Shown here piece by piece: positions 1 through 7,495 of a DNA stretch of 25,290 nt. The notes beneath the pieces were generated by a model. It was not told the origin of the DNA, ran no database searches, and was given only the letters and a program-made list of their open reading frames with translations. How positions within the stretch are numbered: the first letter of the stretch is position 1; each line of letters opens with the position of its first letter. The position numbers and the translations under genes were made by a program. The DNA lies in contig JAUIEM010000104.1 of NCBI GenBank assembly GCA_030428695.1, positions 1 to 25,290 of the forward strand, written 5' to 3'. Source of the stretch: a bacterium. GTDB taxonomy: Bacteria; Planctomycetota; J058; JAJDCP01.

Positions 1-1
1 A

Positions 2-322
2 TCAAGCATGGGCTCGACCCTGATCGGGATGCGGTGGCGCGAACGGGGCCTCAACGGGAACGCGTTGCAGAATTCCGTTCTCAACACCATGCTGCACGAA
101 TCGGGCCACGCGATGAGTCTGGCAAGTTTCTACAAGCCTGATGGGACCCCTGCGAACAACTGGTATCAAAGCAATGGCGACCACTGCGATACCGGTGGCA
201 ATTCCTGTATCATGTTCCACGCAAACACCCAGAACGTGACTTTCTGCGACGTATGCAACGTCGCACTTCGCGCACGTGACTTGTCCAACATGCCCAAGAA
301 CGGACAGGTGGCCATGGGATGA
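2..322 (+). CDS. Zinc metallopeptidase-like protein, C-terminal part (5' end outside window)
   Basis: The frame is open from the first bases of the window and stops at TGA 320-322, so only about 106 C-terminal residues are visible. They contain HESGH (ATG-8-numbered residues about 32-36), a match to the HExxH zinc-binding and catalytic motif. A cysteine-rich tail follows: GDHCD, then CIM, then FCDVC. A HExxH followed by C-x-M and CxxC recalls archaemetzincin-like and other metzincin-type proteases, but the third metzincin histidine (HExxHxxGxxH) is not present at the expected place. The third ligand may be the His or Asp in GDHCD. The following gene starts 13 bases downstream with its own ribosome binding site, so the two are probably co-transcribed. 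Substrate and location are unknown. The peptidase-like assignment is fairly safe; the family is not. Confidence 0.6.
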   Translation, partial: SSMGSTLIGMRWRERGLNGNALQNSVLNTMLHESGHAMSLASFYKPDGTPANNWYQSNGDHCDTGGNSCIMFHANTQNVTFCDVCNVALRARDLSNMPKNGQVAMG

Positions 323-335
323 CACGAGGAAGCCG

Positions 336-1253
336 GTGAAAAAGCTCGAAATGACGGTCTGGTCGCAGGAAGCCGACGAAGCTCCAAGGATTCCGGACGA
401 TCGACGCGGCTTGGACTTTCGTGCCGTACCCGCAGAAGGTGAGCAGGGATCAACCCTGGCTCTCCACGGCGCAGTGCGTCTCCCCTACCGCTTTCTCGAG
501 ACCTACGGCGGGAGCCTGGAGTCCGCGATTGCTATCGTCGCCATCGACAAGCCGTCCGGTACGCTCTTTCACGGCCGCCCCACGCACGTCGACACAGCGC
601 CCTTCTATCCGAAGTTGCCCGGCCCAGAGAAGCCGATTCCCGCGGGAATGGAGGATGTCTTCGTCACGAAGGCGTTCTTCAACATCGACCTGTGCGCGCA
701 TTTTTCACTTCCTCCGCAACAGGCTGAGTACCGTGTGTTCTGCTGGATCGAGAGCTTCGTCAGTCCCGTGCGTGTGGTCGAAGTGCCCGAGGAGCCCCGA
801 CGCTTCAAGAACACTCCCCGACACGCGACCTTGACGTTGAGCGACCGGGAGGCAGCTGCCCACGAAAGGATGCCTGCCCGCGCGGATGGGATCGGCCTCA
901 AGGTCGTTTGCGAAAACGTCTACGTCCCGAGCCTGGGCGAAGAGCGCGTGCAGGCGAAGGTCTACGGCCATGCCGGCCAAGGGCTCCTCCAGGCCGAGAC
1001 CGACGGCGATCAAGCCCACTTGCACCTGCTCGCCCGCACCCACTGCGGCACGGCTCTGGAGGCGCACCGGGTCCAATTCCCCGACCCCGCCTCCTGGAAG
1101 GGCAGCTTCGCCGTCGACCTCGGCGCCCTGATCGATGTGCCGAAGGGCGAGGACCTCATCCAGCTCCTCGCCTGCTACGGCGAGACCCTCTCCCCCGTCC
1201 TGCAGGTCCCGACGCCGCTGAAAGAAGGCGTGTGGGAGACCTCCTCGGAGTGA
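336..1253 (+). CDS. Uncharacterised protein, paralogue A of a duplicated family
   Basis: The GTG at 336 (MKKLEMTVW) is preferred over the ATG at 276. It has GAGGA about 5 bases upstream, and it aligns with the start of the paralogue at 2137 (MRKLDSVSW). The product is about 305 aa with no signal peptide or membrane segment, so it is probably cytoplasmic or delivered by a leaderless route. It shares colinear motifs with the 2137-2964 product: VPAEG/LPAEG, RLPY followed by TYGG, PxLPG, YRVFCW followed by SPVR-V-VPE, ARTHC, and GEDL-LL-C-GE-LSPVL-VP. Two halves can be distinguished (about 1-185 and 195-305), joined by a variable charged linker. I do not recognise the family. The stop overlaps the next start (GTGA at 1250), which implies coupled translation. 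Third-position GC is visibly lower in the 5' two thirds than in the 3' third. Confidence 0.8.
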   Translation: MKKLEMTVWSQEADEAPRIPDDRRGLDFRAVPAEGEQGSTLALHGAVRLPYRFLETYGGSLESAIAIVAIDKPSGTLFHGRPTHVDTAPFYPKLPGPEKPIPAGMEDVFVTKAFFNIDLCAHFSLPPQQAEYRVFCWIESFVSPVRVVEVPEEPRRFKNTPRHATLTLSDREAAAHERMPARADGIGLKVVCENVYVPSLGEERVQAKVYGHAGQGLLQAETDGDQAHLHLLARTHCGTALEAHRVQFPDPASWKGSFAVDLGALIDVPKGEDLIQLLACYGETLSPVLQVPTPLKEGVWETSSE

Positions 1254-2140
1254 CCGGCGCGATCCCCCACCGGCCCGGCTCCGCCTCCGACGTCCTGCGC
1301 GCGACGCACATCCTGCTGCTCGAGGTCGAGACCTCCGCACCCGGCCCGTGGCGCGAGGACTCCGCGCGCTTTTCACGCCGCGACGTGGCGGTGGAGCTGC
1401 GCGTCGAACGCGCGCTCAAGGGCGCGCCGGACGCGGCCCGCGTCGCCCTCGTCCTGCCCCAGTACGAGCGGCGTATGCGGCGGATCTACGCGCTGTACGG
1501 CGTGTGGTCGAAGGTGTCGTTGGAAGCCGGGAGCCGGTTGGTGGCCTTCTGTGACTCCTCGGCGAGCGACCTCGGGACCTTGCTCGGCGAGGCCTGCTTC
1601 CGGGTCGAGGCGGCGGAAGAGGTGCTGCCCGACCTCGAGCGCATCGAGCGCGCGGGCGATCCGCCGCGGCCGGTCGCGGAGCTGCTCGCGGCGGAGGAAG
1701 CGCAGGTCGCGGCTTTCGGCGTCCTCTTCATCCGCTACCTCAGCGCGCGCGGAGAGGAGCTCTGCCGCGGCGACTTCGCGAGCTTCGACCGGCTGGTCGC
1801 GTTGACCGGCCAGCCCGCGCTCCCTCCGCGCTCGCGGGCGGTCCTCTTCCACGGCCTGTTCTCGATGCTGAGCCTGCACGGCCCCTGCCCGGAGCGCTAC
1901 GCCAGCCGCCTGCTCCAGGGCGTCCTCGACGCGTTCGAGAGCCTGCCGGTCGACGCGGGAGACCGGGAGCACGTGCTCGCCGTCTTCCTCCCGAACCTCC
2001 TCGGGCTCGAGGGCAGCGGCGCTCCGCGACGCGCCGCCGCCTTGCTCGGTGCGCCGGACCGCGCGCGGCTGCGCAGGCTCGTCCAGGGGGTCGCCGGAGC
2101 GGAAGGGATCGAGCGCTGGCTGGACGAGGAGACGCGATGA
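1250..2140 (+). CDS. Uncharacterised protein encoded between two paralogues
   Basis: The start is the GTG overlapping the upstream stop (GTGA). The gene ends in an ATGA overlap with the next gene, so all three are translationally coupled. The product is 296 aa, soluble and without a signal peptide. The first 110 residues have the pattern 'ATHILLLEVE ... VAVELRVERALKG ... L-AGSRLVAF', a layout of beta strands seen in small NTR/TIMP-fold-like bacterial proteins. That resemblance is weak and rests on pattern alone. Residues about 130-296 look helical and rich in Leu, Ala and Arg, like a repeat-containing helical scaffold. It shares no motif with the flanking paralogues, so it is not a third copy. 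Its place inside the operon suggests it works with them, possibly with the upstream protease-like protein. No function can be assigned. Confidence 0.75.
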   Translation: MTGAIPHRPGSASDVLRATHILLLEVETSAPGPWREDSARFSRRDVAVELRVERALKGAPDAARVALVLPQYERRMRRIYALYGVWSKVSLEAGSRLVAFCDSSASDLGTLLGEACFRVEAAEEVLPDLERIERAGDPPRPVAELLAAEEAQVAAFGVLFIRYLSARGEELCRGDFASFDRLVALTGQPALPPRSRAVLFHGLFSMLSLHGPCPERYASRLLQGVLDAFESLPVDAGDREHVLAVFLPNLLGLEGSGAPRRAAALLGAPDRARLRRLVQGVAGAEGIERWLDEETR

Positions 2141-2964
2141 GGAAGCTCGACAGCGTGAGCTGGCCGAGCCCCGACGAGGACGCCCCGACGTTGCCCCCGG
2201 GCAGCTACAGCGTCGACTTCCACATGCTCCCCGCCGAGGGCGTGATGGGCGCCACCGTCGCCCTGCTCGGGAGCTTCCGTCTGCCCTACGCGACGTTCTT
2301 CACCTACGGCGGGGGCATGCGCCACGCCGTGCGCATCGTCGCCCTGGACCCCGCGCGGGGGCGGCTGTTCGAGAACCGGTCCGTGCGGGTCGACGCAGCG
2401 CCTCAGCATCCGCAGCTGCCCGGGGGTCCCGTGCCTCCGGAGCCAGCGCGCGTAGACAGCGCACACAAAGGCGCCTTCAACTGCGACCTGCGGTGCCACC
2501 TCGGGCTGCCCTCCCCGGCGGTGCGCTACCGGGTGTTCTGCTGGGTCGACGTGTACACCAGCCCGGTGCGCGCGGTCGCCGTTCCCGAGAACCCCGCCTT
2601 CCACGCCGACTGGCCGACGCCTGAGCCCCTGCCGCTCGCCCCCGCGGACACCAGCGCGGCCCTGCGCCTGGTCTGCCGTGCCGGCGACGGCGGGCTGCAC
2701 GCGCGCCTCGAGGGCCGCGTCGCCGCGCCCGCCGGCGAGCCGGTCCTGTACGTCTGCGCCCGCACCCACTGCGCGGCGACCTTCGCCTGGCGCGCGCTGC
2801 GGCTGCCGGAAGCCTGGGACGGGCGCTTCGCGCTCGAGCTCGCGTCGCTGATCGCGCCGCCAGAGGGGGAGGATCTCCTGCGGCTGCTCGTCTGCCACGG
2901 GGAGCAGCTGTCGCCGGTGCTCGAGGTGCCCCTGCCCCTCTGCGAGGGCAGCTGGGAAGTGTGA
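2137..2964 (+). CDS. Uncharacterised protein, paralogue B of a duplicated family
   Basis: The ATG lies in an ATGA overlap with the preceding stop; the product is 275 aa. It is homologous along its whole length to the 336-1253 product, sharing LPAEG, RLPY, TYGG, PQLPG, YRVFCW, SPVRAVAVPE, ARTHC, GEDLLRLLVC and LSPVLEVPL. It lacks about 30 residues in the central linker and shows high-GC codon use throughout, unlike the 5' part of paralogue A. Conserved cysteines (YRVFCW, ARTHC and the Cys before HGE) occur in both copies and could be metal or disulfide sites. There is no signal peptide. A small inverted repeat (CCACC-cgc-GGTGG, 2968-2980) lies just after the stop, but no T-run follows it. The family is not recognised. 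Tandem divergent copies in a coupled operon are common in immunity or accessory proteins, but that is only an analogy here. Confidence 0.8.
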   Translation: MRKLDSVSWPSPDEDAPTLPPGSYSVDFHMLPAEGVMGATVALLGSFRLPYATFFTYGGGMRHAVRIVALDPARGRLFENRSVRVDAAPQHPQLPGGPVPPEPARVDSAHKGAFNCDLRCHLGLPSPAVRYRVFCWVDVYTSPVRAVAVPENPAFHADWPTPEPLPLAPADTSAALRLVCRAGDGGLHARLEGRVAAPAGEPVLYVCARTHCAATFAWRALRLPEAWDGRFALELASLIAPPEGEDLLRLLVCHGEQLSPVLEVPLPLCEGSWEV

Positions 2965-3018
2965 GCCCCACCCGCGGTGGCACGCCAAGGCTCCGACTCG
3001 CGTCGACGAATCCATAAA

Positions 3019-3053
3019 GATTCCTTAAAGAATCCGAGAGCCTGCGCTAGCCT
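3019..3053 (+). promoter_or_regulatory. AT-rich palindrome with possible promoter upstream of the Na/Pi cotransporter
   Basis: GATTC-cTTAAa-GAATC (3019-3034) is a 16-base palindrome with one mismatched pair, in an otherwise very GC-rich stretch. Downstream TAGCCT (3048-3053) fits the TAnnnT -10 shape seen before other genes here. TTAAAG (3025-3030), 17 bases upstream of it, is a weak -35. The palindrome would overlap the -35 and could be an operator. I see no PhoB-box match. Confidence 0.35.
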
Positions 3054-3101
3054 GGACAGCATCATTCCGAGGAACTCCCTCACCGCCGAGGAGGAAGCTC
3101 C

Positions 3102-4991
3102 GTGCATCGGTGTTGGCTCGTCCTGCTCCTGCTCCTGACCCTGCCGGCCCTGGCCCAGGACTCTCTCGCCGTCGCCCCGGCCCTGCACGTGCACGCCGTC
3201 GAGGCCGAGACCGTCGAGCTGCGCGTGGAGGGCGCCGACGCGACGCCGCTCGTCCTCTCCGCCCGTCTGCGCCTGGCGCGCGACGGCACGCCGCTGCCCC
3301 TCGCGGGGCCCGAGGAAGAGGCGCCGCCCCCCTTCGACTGGTTCACCTCGCTCTACACCTTCCTCGGCGGGCTCGGCATCTTCTTCTTCGGCATGAAGAA
3401 CCTGTCCGAGGCCTTGCAGGGCCTCGCGGGGGGCCTGATCCGGAAGACGATCCGCACCCTGACCAGCAACCGCTTCTCGGCGGTGATCGTCGGTCTGCTG
3501 GTCACGACATTGGTGCAATCGAGCTCGGTGACGACCGTGATGGTCGTCGGCTTCGTCAACGCCAGCCTGATGACCTTGACCCAGGCGATCGGCGTGATCC
3601 TCGGCGCCAATATCGGCACGACGATCACCGGCTGGATCATCTCGATCAAGGTCGGCAAGTACGGCCTGCTGCTGATCGGCCTCGGGGTCTTCCCGATCCT
3701 GTTCTCGTCGCGCAGCCAGCTCAAGGCCATCGGCAGGGTGCTGCTCGCGCTCGGCTTCGTGTTCCTCGGTCTCGAGCTGATGAGCCAGGCCTTCAAGCCG
3801 CTGAAGGACCTCGACGGCTTCCAGGACGTGATGACCTGGTTCACCGCCGCAACCTTCCCCAGCCTGCTGGCCTGCGTCGCGGTCGGCGCCGGTTTGACCT
3901 TCATCGTGCAGTCGAGCTCGGCGATGCTCGGCGTGACGATCGCCCTCGCCGTGACCGGCGCGATCTCTTTCCAGAGCGCGGTCGCCCTGGTGCTCGGGGA
4001 GAACATCGGCACGACGATCACCGCGCTGCTCGCCGCCGTCGGCGCGAACACCGACGCCAAACGTGCGGCCCGGGCGCACGCGATCTTCAACGCCGTCGGC
4101 GTCGCGCTCCTGCTGCCGTTCTTCTGGCCCTTCCTCGAGCTGGTCGGCTGGGCCGTCGGCGGCGATCCCGAGGCGAACGTCGCGGTCTCGATCGCGACCG
4201 CCCACTCGCTGTTCAACGTCACCCTGACGCTGGTCTTCCTGCCCGTCCTCGGACAGCTCGCCCGGCTCGTGACCTGGCTGACTCCCGCGCCGAAGGCGAC
4301 CGAGGTGCCGCAGCTGAAGTTCCTCGGCAGCCCGGTCGACATCAACGCCCCCGAGCTCGGCCTGTCGGCGGCGGAGTCGGAGCTCGGGAACCTCGCCGGC
4401 ATCACCGGTACGTGCCTGGAGCTGGCCCGCAGCTACGTGCTCGCCCCGGCCCCGGACGAGGCGGCACGCAAGCGCATCCTGCGCAAGGAGGAGGTCACCG
4501 ACCACATCCAGGCCGAGATGACGAGCTTCCTCAGCCGCACGGCCCAGGCCCGCCTCACCCTCGAGCAGGCGACGCGAGCGTACGCGCTGATCCGCAGCGC
4601 GGACGAGCTCGAGAGCGTCGCGGACTACTGCGTGTCCCTGATCAAGTACCGCGACCGCCTGCAGAAGAGCGACGCGCGCCTGTCCGACGCGGCCCGGCTC
4701 GACCTCGAAGAGCTGCTCGCGGCCGCCCGCGCCTTCTACGACCTCGCGGTCGCGCCTCTGACCGGGGACAACCAGTGGGACGCGACCGAGCTGCGCGAGG
4801 CGCGGACCACGTTCAAGACCCGGGCGCGGGCGGTGTTCGCCGCCCACCGCGCCCGGGTCGAGAGCGGGGACTGCGCGCCCCTGGCGGCGATGCTGTTCAG
4901 CGACCTCGTCGGCGCGGTGCGCAAGGTGGTCAGTCACACCCACAACCTCGTCGAGGCTCTGACCGGGACGCCGACGGTGCCGCCGGAATGA
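3102..4991 (+). CDS. Na+/phosphate cotransporter family protein with PhoU-like C-terminal domain
   Basis: Sodium-coupled inorganic phosphate transport across the inner membrane. The start is GTG 3102, with GAGGAGGAAG at 3088-3097. Residues 1-19 form a signal peptide (WLVLLLLLTLPALAQ). About 60 residues of small beta-type sequence ending in a Pro/Glu-rich linker follow; this extension is unusual, since most family members begin directly with the transporter core. The core (about 85-400) holds the family's inverted repeat, with QSSS at residues 139 and 270 and GANIGTT and GENIGTT after each, the hallmark of Na/Pi cotransporters (NptA/YjbB). Residues about 430-620 are helical with the charged pattern of a PhoU-like domain. 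At 629 aa it is slightly longer than typical because of the N-terminal extension. It converges with the next gene, with only six bases between stops. Confidence 0.92.
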   Translation: MHRCWLVLLLLLTLPALAQDSLAVAPALHVHAVEAETVELRVEGADATPLVLSARLRLARDGTPLPLAGPEEEAPPPFDWFTSLYTFLGGLGIFFFGMKNLSEALQGLAGGLIRKTIRTLTSNRFSAVIVGLLVTTLVQSSSVTTVMVVGFVNASLMTLTQAIGVILGANIGTTITGWIISIKVGKYGLLLIGLGVFPILFSSRSQLKAIGRVLLALGFVFLGLELMSQAFKPLKDLDGFQDVMTWFTAATFPSLLACVAVGAGLTFIVQSSSAMLGVTIALAVTGAISFQSAVALVLGENIGTTITALLAAVGANTDAKRAARAHAIFNAVGVALLLPFFWPFLELVGWAVGGDPEANVAVSIATAHSLFNVTLTLVFLPVLGQLARLVTWLTPAPKATEVPQLKFLGSPVDINAPELGLSAAESELGNLAGITGTCLELARSYVLAPAPDEAARKRILRKEEVTDHIQAEMTSFLSRTAQARLTLEQATRAYALIRSADELESVADYCVSLIKYRDRLQKSDARLSDAARLDLEELLAAARAFYDLAVAPLTGDNQWDATELREARTTFKTRARAVFAAHRARVESGDCAPLAAMLFSDLVGAVRKVVSHTHNLVEALTGTPTVPPE

Positions 4992-4997
4992 GTCGGG

Positions 4998-5657
4998 TCA
5001 GGCCCAGGGCGGCGTCTGCGCGAGCAGGGAGAGCCCGCCCTCGAAGCTGCGCACCATGTCCTGCAGGGGGGCGGGAACCTCCGCCGGCGAGGCGTCCGGA
5101 AAGGGCGGCCGCGGGTAGTACTCGATGCCGAGCTGCAGCATGCGGCCGACCTCCGGCCCGGCGAGCTCCTGCGCCAGGGTCAGCCCGGTGTCGATGCTCG
5201 CGGACACGCCGGCGCCGGTCAGGTACTTCCCGTCGCGGACGACCCGCTCGTCGCTGACCGTCACGCCGCGGGCGTGCAGGAGCTCGCGGTAGAACCAGTT
5301 GGTCGTCGCGCGCCTGCCCTCGAGCAGACCGGCGGCGGCGAGCAGGCCGACGCCGTTGCAGATGCCGACGGTGGTGGTCGAGGAAGCGTCGAGGCGGCGC
5401 AGGTGGGCGAGGAATTCCTCGTCGTCCTCGAGCACCATCGCGCCGGGACCGCCGGGGACGTAGAGGATGTCGCAGGCCTCGACCTCCGCCAGGCGGCGCC
5501 AGGCCATGATGCCGAGGCGCCGCGTGTCGGCGGCGATCACGCCGCTGCTCGGGGCGGCGAAGCTCACCTCGGCGCCCGGCAGCCGGGCGAGGACCTCGTA
5601 GCCGCCGATCGCATCGAGGGCGGTCAGACCGTCGAAGATCACGAAGCAGATGTGCAC
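4998..5657 (-). CDS. DJ-1/PfpI family protein, isonitrile hydratase-like
   Basis: Cytosolic DJ-1/PfpI-superfamily enzyme of 219 aa. The start is GTG at 5657, with AAGGAG about 7 bases upstream on the minus strand. A longer frame runs through the upstream GST gene but is only its shadow. Visible motifs: FDGLTALDAIGGYEVL with the conserved Asp15 and Glu21, VPGGPGA (67-73), and the nucleophile elbow VGICNG with Cys100. This layout resembles bacterial isonitrile hydratases (InhA), where a Cys near 100 and an Asp near 17 are catalytic. The InhA Thr after the Cys is Asn here, so the substrate may differ. It lies 77 bases downstream of the GST gene on the same strand with no clear promoter between, so the two probably form an operon. 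That operon faces a GlxA-type regulator, suggesting inducible detoxification. Confidence 0.88.
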   Translation of the reverse strand: MHICFVIFDGLTALDAIGGYEVLARLPGAEVSFAAPSSGVIAADTRRLGIMAWRRLAEVEACDILYVPGGPGAMVLEDDEEFLAHLRRLDASSTTTVGICNGVGLLAAAGLLEGRRATTNWFYRELLHARGVTVSDERVVRDGKYLTGAGVSASIDTGLTLAQELAGPEVGRMLQLGIEYYPRPPFPDASPAEVPAPLQDMVRSFEGGLSLLAQTPPWA

Positions 5658-5734
5658 GTCTTTCTCCTTGTTTGATTCACCAGATTTCCCGCTGCGGACA
5701 CGGATGCCGCGGCACTTCGGAACCTCTGCGCTGC

Positions 5735-6349
5735 TCACTTGTGGACGAGGTCTCCCTGTCGCTGGAAGGCTTCGTACTCGCGCTCGAGCACCCGGGCGAC
5801 CGCGGGCCGCGCGGCGTGGCGCTCGAGGAAGGCGGACAGGCCCTCGGGCAGCGCGATCTGCGCCTGGCGCATCAGCCACAGGGCCCAGAACAGGTAGTGG
5901 TCGGCGACGCAGACCTCGGCACCGAGCAGGTGCTGGCGGGCGGCCAGGCGCTCGTCGACGAAGGCGAGCATCGGCGGCAGCCGCACGGCGCGGCCGAAGT
6001 CCTTGGCGGCCTGCGGGGCGGCGGGGTCGAAGTGCAGGCTGAGCACCTGCTTGTGCAGCTCGGTCGCGACGAAGCTCAGGGCCTCGACCAGGCCGACGCG
6101 GTCTCCCTGCCAGCCGCCGCGCTCGGCGAGGTAGTAGAGGATCGCGGCGTTCTCGGTCAGGAGCCGCTCGCCGTCTTCGAGGACCGCGACCTTGTTCTTC
6201 GGGTTGGTGTCCGCCAGGGGCCGGTTTTCCTGATCGGTGCGGCCGGCGAGGTCGAACCAGACGACCTCGAAGGGCTCTCCGAGCTCCTCGAGGGCGATGT
6301 GGGGCGCCAGGGAGCAGGCGAAGGGGATCGCGTACAGGGTGGTGGTCAT
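5735..6349 (-). CDS. Glutathione S-transferase family protein
   Basis: Product of 204 aa, about the usual GST length. ATG 6349 has GGAGGA 5-6 bases upstream. Residues 1-80 form the thioredoxin-like glutathione-binding domain: MTTTLYAIPFACS (a Tyr and a Ser near the N-terminus are candidate thiol-activating residues), PHIALEELGEPFEVV, the NPKNKVAVLEDG loop with the cis-Pro position replaced by Val-Ala-Val, and TENAAILYYLAE, the glutathione gamma-glutamyl-binding helix. Residues about 90-204 are the all-helical C-terminal domain. It is the first gene of a probable two-gene unit with the DJ-1/PfpI gene and is transcribed divergently from the GlxA-family regulator. Role: conjugation or isomerisation of electrophiles using glutathione; the exact substrate cannot be read from sequence. 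Confidence 0.9.
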   Translation of the reverse strand: MTTTLYAIPFACSLAPHIALEELGEPFEVVWFDLAGRTDQENRPLADTNPKNKVAVLEDGERLLTENAAILYYLAERGGWQGDRVGLVEALSFVATELHKQVLSLHFDPAAPQAAKDFGRAVRLPPMLAFVDERLAARQHLLGAEVCVADHYLFWALWLMRQAQIALPEGLSAFLERHAARPAVARVLEREYEAFQRQGDLVHK

Positions 6350-6396
6350 GCTTCCTCCGGGGAAGGGGCTTGCGGAGATGATGCCCGGGACCGACG

Positions 6397-6433
6397 ATGT
6401 CCGAAATGACAAACAACCCACACTTTCGGACAT
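6397..6433. promoter_or_regulatory. Perfect 10-bp inverted repeat in the GST/GlxA divergent promoter
   Basis: ATGTCCGAAA (6397-6406) and TTTCGGACAT (6424-6433) are exact reverse complements separated by a 17-base AT-richer spacer. The half-sites start 27 bases apart. The right half ends 7 bases before the regulator's GTG start, and the pair lies about 50-85 bases before the GST ATG. Position and symmetry fit an operator for the adjacent GlxA/AraC regulator, acting on both genes. A CTTGCGG/GACGAT pair (6369-6375/6393-6398) could be the regulator's own promoter but is weak. Confidence 0.7.
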
Positions 6434-6439
6434 CCTCTC

Positions 6440-7408
6440 GTGCTTGACGTCACCTTCCTCACCCTCCCCGGCATGCAGCTGCTCGACGTGATCGGCCCGC
6501 TCGAGGCCTTCGACGCCGCCAACCGCATCCTCCTGCACGAGGGCCGCCCCCCCGCCTACCGCCTCGAGGTCGCCGGTCCGGACGCGCGGGTGCGGAGCGC
6601 GAGCGGGCTCGCGATCGAGGCCGCGCCCCTGCCGCGCGCGCCGCGCCACACGGTCGTGATCGGCGGCAGCATGGGGATCATCCACACCCCCCTCCCGGAC
6701 GAGGTGCGCGCAGCCTACGGGGAGGTCCTCGCCCGGGCCGCGCGGCGGGTCTCGGTGTGCGCGGGCGCCTTCGTGCTCGGGCGCCTCGGGCTGCTCGACG
6801 GCCGCCCCTGCACGACCCACTGGCTCGCCCTCGGCGCCCTGCAGCGCGAGTTCCCCCGGGCGCGCGTCGCCGAGGACGCGATCTTCACCGAGGACGGCGA
6901 CCTGTTCACCGCGGCCGGCGTGACCTGCGGCCTCGACCTCGCCCTCGCGCTGATCGAGCGCGACCTCGGCGCGAAGCTCGCCCTGGCGGTCGCCCGCGCG
7001 CTGGTCGTGTTCCTGCGCCGCCCGGGGGGCCAGTCGCAGTTCAGCGCCGCCCTGTTTCCGAGCAGCGGGGCCGACCAGCGGCTGCGGAAGCTGGTCGCGC
7101 ACATCGTCGAGCGCCCCGCCGCCGACCTGCGGGTCTCCACCCTGGCCGGGCGCGTCGGCATGAGCCCGCGCCACTTCGCGCGCACCTTCAAGGAGCAGCT
7201 CGGCGTGTCTCCCGCGCGCTTCGTCCTGCGCAGCCGGGTCGAGGCCGCGCGCCGCCTGCTCGAACGCAGCGACCGGCCGCTGCCGGGGGTCGCGCGGGAC
7301 TGCGGCCTCGGCAGCGCGGAGAGCCTGCGGCGGGCCTTCCAGCGCACGCTCGGGGTCACGCCGGGAGCCTACCGGGCGCGCTTCCGGAAGCTCCCCCGCG
7401 GTGCCTGA
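6440..7408 (+). CDS. GlxA-family transcriptional regulator (DJ-1/PfpI-like domain plus AraC HTH)
   Basis: DNA-binding regulator of 322 aa. The GTG start is chosen because GlxA proteins begin a few residues before the 'FLTLPGMQLLDVIGP' strand; no Shine-Dalgarno is visible, so the mRNA may be nearly leaderless. Residues 1-190 form the DJ-1/PfpI-like ligand domain (GPLEAF, VVIGGS, SVCAGAFVLGRLGLLDG, TTHW, TAAGVTCGLDLAL). Residues about 215-320 form the AraC-type domain with two helix-turn-helices (VSTLAGRVGMSPRHFARTFK and the segment around VARDCGLGSAESLRRAFQ), ending GVTPGAYRARF. It faces the GST-DJ-1 pair across a perfect inverted repeat and probably controls that pair in response to a small metabolite or electrophile. 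Its ligand is unknown. Confidence 0.93.
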   Translation: MLDVTFLTLPGMQLLDVIGPLEAFDAANRILLHEGRPPAYRLEVAGPDARVRSASGLAIEAAPLPRAPRHTVVIGGSMGIIHTPLPDEVRAAYGEVLARAARRVSVCAGAFVLGRLGLLDGRPCTTHWLALGALQREFPRARVAEDAIFTEDGDLFTAAGVTCGLDLALALIERDLGAKLALAVARALVVFLRRPGGQSQFSAALFPSSGADQRLRKLVAHIVERPAADLRVSTLAGRVGMSPRHFARTFKEQLGVSPARFVLRSRVEAARRLLERSDRPLPGVARDCGLGSAESLRRAFQRTLGVTPGAYRARFRKLPRGA

Positions 7409-7423
7409 GCGGGCGCGGGAGAC

Positions 7424-7452
7424 TTGACTTCGGGGGCGGGGACGGTTCTGAT
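7424..7452 (+). promoter_or_regulatory. Sigma-70-type promoter for the small helical protein
   Basis: TTGACT (7424-7429), a 17-base spacer and TCTGAT (7447-7452): five of six and four of six matches to consensus. The predicted transcription start near 7459 leaves a leader of roughly 37 bases before ATG 7496. It also argues against translation starting at the in-frame ATG upstream. Confidence 0.6.
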
Positions 7453-7495
7453 GGCGGGCGCGTGTGACCTTTGGGTACACGAGAGGAGGAAGACC

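Noticed and set aside
276..335. ATG 276 as start of paralogue A
   Set aside because: It overlaps the previous gene, has no ribosome binding site and adds residues absent from the paralogue; GTG 336 has both the site and the alignment.
1250..2140. Middle protein as a TIMP-like inhibitor of the upstream protease
   Set aside because: Tempting from gene order, but the beta-pattern resemblance is faint and the N-terminal Cys that defines TIMP function is absent.
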